The translations under genes and the position numbers were made by a program. This document shows positions 60,144 through 64,000 of a stretch of DNA of 64,000 nt, in pieces. This DNA is from Pseudoselenomonas ruminantium (GTDB lineage Bacteria > Bacillota > Negativicutes > Selenomonadales > Selenomonadaceae), in the NCBI GenBank assembly GCA_902781305.1, contig CACZIV010000002.1, forward strand, positions 16,635 to 80,634. Reading direction: 5' to 3'. How positions within the stretch are numbered: the first letter of the stretch is position 1; every line of letters starts with the position of its first letter. A model generated the notes under the pieces. It was not told where the DNA came from. It was given only the letters and a program-made list of their open reading frames with translations, and ran no database searches.

Positions 60144-60929
60144 ATGCAGAAAAAAGTCCTGCTGATTCATAAGGGGAAGTCCTTTATGCTCAATACCATT
60201 GTAAAAAATCTGGTGGATGATGGCTATGAAGTAGTGGAAGCGGCACCGGAGATGGAAGAAATTGCCGCCCATAAAGGGGAAACGGAACTCATACTCATGT
60301 ATTTGGGGGATTATGTGGATGATGCTGCCGGTACATTGGTGTATCTCAAGGATATCTGTACCGAGGAGGATAAGCTCTTGGTGCTGGTGGGCACAGCCAC
60401 GGAAATTGAAACCGTGAATAAATCCATTCCCGCGGCCTTAGTCGCCGCTACGGTGGAACGGCCCTTTGATATGAAGAAACTGGTGGAACAGCTGGATTGG
60501 CTGCTCTCGGCCAATGACGATTTGGCCCGGCGAAAAAATATCCTGTTGGTGGATGATGACAGTACCTTCCTCAAGATGGTCAAGGACTGGCTTTCCACGA
60601 AATACCGCGTGACCATTGTGACCTCCGGGGCGCAGGCGCTCATGTATATTGCCGACAACACGCCGGACTTAATCCTGCTCGACTATGAAATGCCGGTGAC
60701 CTCCGGCCCGCAGGTATTGGAGATGATCAGGAGTGAATCCAAGGTGGATTCCATTCCGGTGATTTTCCTCACGGGCAAGGGGGACAGGGAAAGTGTGTTG
60801 AAAGTGCTCGCCTTGAAGCCGGACGGCTATCTCTTAAAATCCATGGAACAGCCCAAATTAATCGCTGCGATTGATGATTTCTTTGAAAAACAGAAATACC
60901 AGAAACTCCACGACAACAATATTCAGTAA
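60144..60929 (+). CDS. Response regulator with two receiver domains
   Basis: A 261-aa protein. The first receiver-like domain (about 1-122) lacks the acidic pocket and phospho-Asp (LILMYLGD), so it is degenerate. The second (about 131-250) is canonical: Asp137-139, phospho-acceptor Asp180 (LILLDYEMP), Thr210 and Lys232. There is no output domain. It lies 31 bp upstream of a broken hybrid kinase gene that was probably its partner. GGAGG lies 10 nt before the ATG at 60144. Confidence 0.87.
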   Translation: MQKKVLLIHKGKSFMLNTIVKNLVDDGYEVVEAAPEMEEIAAHKGETELILMYLGDYVDDAAGTLVYLKDICTEEDKLLVLVGTATEIETVNKSIPAALVAATVERPFDMKKLVEQLDWLLSANDDLARRKNILLVDDDSTFLKMVKDWLSTKYRVTIVTSGAQALMYIADNTPDLILLDYEMPVTSGPQVLEMIRSESKVDSIPVIFLTGKGDRESVLKVLALKPDGYLLKSMEQPKLIAAIDDFFEKQKYQKLHDNNIQ

Positions 60930-60960
60930 ACGGATAATGTTTTAGAGGAGGAAAACAGCA

Positions 60961-61965
60961 ATGCTTCAGAAGAACTATTCAATAACTCTGCCAGCTGACC
61001 GGCAGGAGGATTTCCTGAAGGAAATACAACCGCTCCTGTTGGAGATGGAGGAACAGGCGCAAACGTATCAGGCAAGCTGTTTATATCTGCATTTGGTGTT
61101 CAGTGGCGTAATGCCGGCGATGGTGCAAAGTATTCAGCAGCTGTTGCGGGAAAAACTGCCGCAGGTGGTTATAACGGGCATGACGGAAACGCTCTTTGTG
61201 CAAAAATTAGAGCAGGTGAAGCTGCAAATTAATGCTAATTTTTGGCAGTCCGGCAGGGTGGAAGTTTTGGAATACGAAGGGAAGCCAACGAATTATGAGA
61301 CTGAGGGACATATCTGGGGCAGAAAACTGCGTGCTATTCCTCATCTGAAAGCCGTGGGGATATACTGTGCCGGCATGGGAACATCGTTCACGCATTTTTT
61401 GCAGGGGATGGCTGAAGAAATACCGCATACGGTTGTCTATGGCACGGTGGTCAGTATATTGGAAGATTTTACTTCGGCACCGTTGGAATGCAAGAATTTG
61501 TTTAAGCTTTTGATGGACAAGGCGAAGTATGGTACTTCGGTTGTCGGTCGTAAGGTTTATGAAAATGGCATTCTCATGGCGGCATTCTGCGGTGAAGATT
61601 TGCATGTCTTATCCGATTATGTGCTGGGCTGGAATCCGATAGGCAAGGAACTGGAAGTCACGGAAATGGTGGGGGACACCTGCGTGGCTAAATTAAACGG
61701 CATGCCCGCCACGAATATTTATGAACATTATCTGCAGGTGAAACCCGACGAAAATTTTGTCTATAATATTTCCGAATTTCCGCTGGCTGTGGAGCGCAAC
61801 GGCTGTCTGATTGCCCGCGTACCGCCGGTATACGATGAGAAGGGGCGGATTTATTTCAGCGGCGATGTGCATTTGGGCGAGAAGATGCGGCTGACCTATG
61901 CCGTGCCCGCCAATCTGTTGCAGGAAACGGATAGGGCAAGTCATGCCGGGGCTGGATGGCATTGA
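60961..61965 (+). pseudogene. FIST-domain sensor, truncated N-terminal part of a hybrid kinase gene
   Basis: A 334-aa frame of FIST N- and C-type sensory domains (VGIYCAGMGTSFTHFLQG, MVGDTCVAKLNGMPATNIYE, LAVERNGCLIARVPPVYDEK). After residue about 322 (VPANLLQETD) it runs out of frame into the receiver-domain coding sequence and stops (RASHAGAGWH). The FIST part itself is intact and could still be made. The kinase region that should follow is absent. FIST domains sense small ligands such as amino acids. Confidence 0.75.
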
Positions 61966-62824
61966 AACCTTGCAGCGCCTGCAGAAGCTTAATCAACAGG
62001 AAAATGCCCTGAACACGCATACGCCGGTGGTGGCGCTTACGGCTAATGCTGTCAGCGGGGCGCGGGAGGAATACATTGCGGCAGGGTTTGACGATTATCT
62101 GACCAAGCCCATTGACAGTCATAAGCTGGAGGATTTGCTGCGCAGTATGCTGCCCCAGGAGAAAGTGCGGGCGGCAGGTGTGTTAGCCGTACCCACAGAG
62201 GAAAAACTGCCCGATTGGCTGGAGTTAGCCGTACCCACAGAGGAAAAACTGCCCGATTGGCTGGAATATGTCAGCGGGCTGGAACCGCATAAGGGCGTGG
62301 AGCATTGCGGCTCGGTGGCCGCCTATCTCGATGCCCTGCGCGTCTTTGCCGAATCCATTGAAAGCAATGCCGCTGAGATACAGCGTTACTTTGAAACGGA
62401 GGACTGCCGGAACTACACGACCAAAGTCCATGCGCTGAAAAGTACGGCCAGGGTAATCGGTGCCATGGAACTGTCCGAAAAAGCCCGCCGGCTGGAGGAT
62501 GCCGGCAACAACGGCTATGCGGAGGAAATCAAGGCCAATACGATGCCGCTTTTGGAACTATATCGCAGTTTCGCTGCCAGCTTGTCGCCGATTATTCCGG
62601 AGGCGGATACGGAGGAAAAATCCCCTATCAGCCCGGAGGAACTGGCCGAAGCCTGGGAAGCGATGGGCGAGATTGCCGTAAGCTTTGACTATGACAGCCT
62701 GATGTATATGTTAGGGGAACTATCGGGTTATCAGCTGCCCGCTGCTGATGCGGAAAAACTGGCCAAAGTCAAAAAGGCCGCAGCAGTTCCCGACTGGGCG
62801 GCATTACAAAAGATTCTTAGCTAA
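61943..62824 (+). pseudogene. Receiver-Hpt C-terminal remnant of the hybrid kinase gene
   Basis: The frame resumes as QVMPGLDGIETLQRL, then VVALTANAVSG and GFDDYLTKPID, the second half of a receiver domain; the phospho-Asp and everything before it are missing. A linker with a perfect 14-residue tandem duplication (LAVPTEEKLPDWLE twice) leads to an Hpt domain with the phospho-His in KVHALKSTARVIGA. With the upstream FIST frame this points to one gene that lost its histidine-kinase core by internal deletion. Confidence 0.78.
62182..62265. repeat. Perfect 42-bp tandem repeat, two copies
   Basis: Units 62182-62223 and 62224-62265 are identical and start GTTAGCCGTACCCACAGAGG. They encode 14 residues each, in frame. 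Confidence 0.95.
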
Positions 62825-62849
62825 TTGGACTGTGGATAAATTGTACACA

Positions 62850-62878
62850 TTGTAATATTTAGATAATTATGTTAGAAT
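62850..62878 (+). promoter_or_regulatory. Promoter upstream of the PTS gene
   Basis: TTGTAA (62850-62855) and TAGAAT (62873-62878) are separated by 17 bp. The -10 ends 2 bp before the terminator hairpin at 62881. Confidence 0.65.
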
Positions 62879-62880
62879 AA

Positions 62881-62912
62881 GCGAGGCAGTGCATAACTGC
62901 CTCGTATTTTTT
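62881..62912 (+). terminator. Hairpin/terminator before the PTS gene
   Basis: CGAGGCAGT-GCATA-ACTGCCTCG, a perfect 9-bp stem, is followed by TATTTTTT. It ends the upstream operon and may also act on transcripts from the promoter at 62850. Confidence 0.82.
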
Positions 62913-62930
62913 ATTTAGGGAGTGAATATT

Positions 62931-64000
62931 ATGAGTAATTGGTTTACCAAGCTGCAAAGCATTGGCAAGGCCTTGATGCTGCCCATCGCCGTTTTGCCGG
63001 CGGCAGCACTGCTCTTGCGTCTCGGTGCGCCGGATGTGCTGAACATTCCGTTTATCACGAAGGCCGGTGGAGCGGTCTTTGATAATCTGGCACTGATTTT
63101 TTCCATTGGTATTGGCGTAGGGTTGGCCAAGGATAATAATGGCGCGGCAGGTCTAGCGGGTGCTATCGGCTATTTGATTCTGACTGCGGCACTCAAGACG
63201 ATTGATGAAACGCTCAATATGAGTGTTTTGGCTGGTATCGTCAGCGGCCTTGAAGCCGGTATTCTCTACAATCGCTATCATACGGTGAAACTGCCGGAAT
63301 ATCTGGGCTTTTTCGGCGGACGCCGTTTTGTGCTGATTATCACGGCGGCGGTATCCATTGTGTTAGCCGCGATTTTCGGTGTTATTTGGGGCCCCTGTCA
63401 GGCGGTTATCCATGCTGTAGGCGAATGGATTATCGGCGCCGGTGCTTTGGGAACCTTTGTCTATGGTGTGCTCAACCGTCTGCTGATTCCGGTGGGGCTG
63501 CACCATATCCTCAACAGCTTTATTTGGTTCGTGTTCGGTGAGTATACCAATCCCGTGACTGGAGCAGTGGCTACTGGTGACCTCAACCGCTTCTTTGCAG
63601 GTGACCCCACGGCAGGTATGTTCATGGCGGGCTTCTTCCCGATGATGATGTTCGGTATGCCGGCTGTGGCCTTGGCCATGTACCATGCGGCTAAGCCGGA
63701 AAACCGTGCTAAGATTGGCGGTATGCTGGCTTCTGTGGCCTTCACGGCATTCCTCACGGGTATTACGGAACCTATTGAGTTCATGTTCATGTTCCTGGCA
63801 CCGGCACTCTATGCCGTGCATGCCGTGCTCACCGGCCTTTCGCTGGCGGTAACGTATTCGCTGGGCGTATTGGACGGCTTTGGCTTCTCTGCCGGTTTTA
63901 TCGACTATGTGATTGACTGGGGCTTAGCCACCAAGCCGGAACTGATTATCGCCATCGGTATTGGCGTGTTTATCCTGTACTACGGTATTTTCAGCTGGGC
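62931..64000 (+). CDS. nagE: PTS glucose/N-acetylglucosamine-type EIIC (3' end outside window)
   Basis: The frame is open from ATG 62931 (GGGAG 8 nt upstream) to the end of the window, 356 codons. It encodes the membrane EIIC domain of a glucose-family phosphotransferase permease: LQSIGKALMLPIAVLPAAAL at the N-terminus, GLEAGILYNRYH, GLHHILNSFIWF, AGFFPMMMFGMPAVALAMYH and the sugar-site GITEPIEFMFMFLAP. The N-acetylglucosamine branch fits best (KLPEYLGFFGGRRFV); glucose is the alternative. EIIB and EIIA domains, if fused, lie beyond the window. Confidence 0.88.
   Translation, partial: MSNWFTKLQSIGKALMLPIAVLPAAALLLRLGAPDVLNIPFITKAGGAVFDNLALIFSIGIGVGLAKDNNGAAGLAGAIGYLILTAALKTIDETLNMSVLAGIVSGLEAGILYNRYHTVKLPEYLGFFGGRRFVLIITAAVSIVLAAIFGVIWGPCQAVIHAVGEWIIGAGALGTFVYGVLNRLLIPVGLHHILNSFIWFVFGEYTNPVTGAVATGDLNRFFAGDPTAGMFMAGFFPMMMFGMPAVALAMYHAAKPENRAKIGGMLASVAFTAFLTGITEPIEFMFMFLAPALYAVHAVLTGLSLAVTYSLGVLDGFGFSAGFIDYVIDWGLATKPELIIAIGIGVFILYYGIFSW

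Overview
The window is 64 kb of a Gram-negative-type Firmicute chromosome. It looks most like a Selenomonas-group Negativicute. This rests on strong AGGAGG-type ribosome binding sites, frequent GTG/TTG starts, moderate GC, an ECF transporter S component, a POT peptide transporter, rhamnose and gluconate operons, and hybrid two-component proteins. No rRNA is present, so the genus is an inference. Base 1 lies inside metG and base 64000 inside an N-acetylglucosamine-type PTS permease gene.

Host part, left (1-28250): metG 3' end and tatD; a secreted 3D/G5-like cell-wall protein; a DeoR-type repressor next to a rhamnose operon (rhaB-rhaA-rhaD); a POT peptide transporter; one tRNA-Arg(ACG) with its own promoter and terminator; a Tat-exported phosphoesterase; secG-esterase-rnr-smpB; an amino-acid permease; a molybdopterin oxidoreductase with a polyferredoxin; a BASS-type symporter; an ECF S component; a gluconate operon (gntK-gnd-gntP) with an RpiR regulator; and a low-molecular-weight protein tyrosine phosphatase (LMW-PTP).

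Mobile part (28236-49779): a 21.5-kb integrative element sits in the 5' end of the LMW-PTP gene. It is bounded by 47-bp direct repeats (45/47 identical, 33 bp perfect) and by matching integrase arm-type sites. Its left, leftward module carries integrase, excisionase, a relaxase-domain protein, a ribbon-helix-helix protein and a P4-like primase/helicase. There is no conjugation pore, so it looks like a mobilizable element. The middle holds a degraded IS256 transposase, an AT-rich 731-aa protein of unknown function and two small HTH proteins. The right, rightward block starts with an XRE regulator. It continues with an unusual cargo: a glycine-rich hydrophobic protein, a Sel1-repeat protein, a Ycf46-like AAA+ ATPase, a small protein with a FliM-like EIDALL motif, an HPr-like/Sel1 protein and a frameshifted HAD protein. 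It ends with a DNA-metabolism-like set: DUF932, a zinc-ribbon protein, a Zn-peptidase, a PD-(D/E)XK nuclease and a Cys-motif protein. The AAA+/Sel1/HPr-like block is the best candidate for an undescribed system.

Host part, right (49780-64000): dhaL-dhaK; a divergent orphan DmsB-like ferredoxin with a PucR/CdaR regulator; a diguanylate cyclase; rpiB-glyA-upp-ychF; a nitrilase-family amidase; DUF951; a double-receiver response regulator; a hybrid kinase gene broken by an internal deletion (FIST domain left at one end, receiver-Hpt at the other); and the start of a nagE-like PTS gene. Several intergenic regions hold strongly structured repeats that ordinary terminators do not explain.
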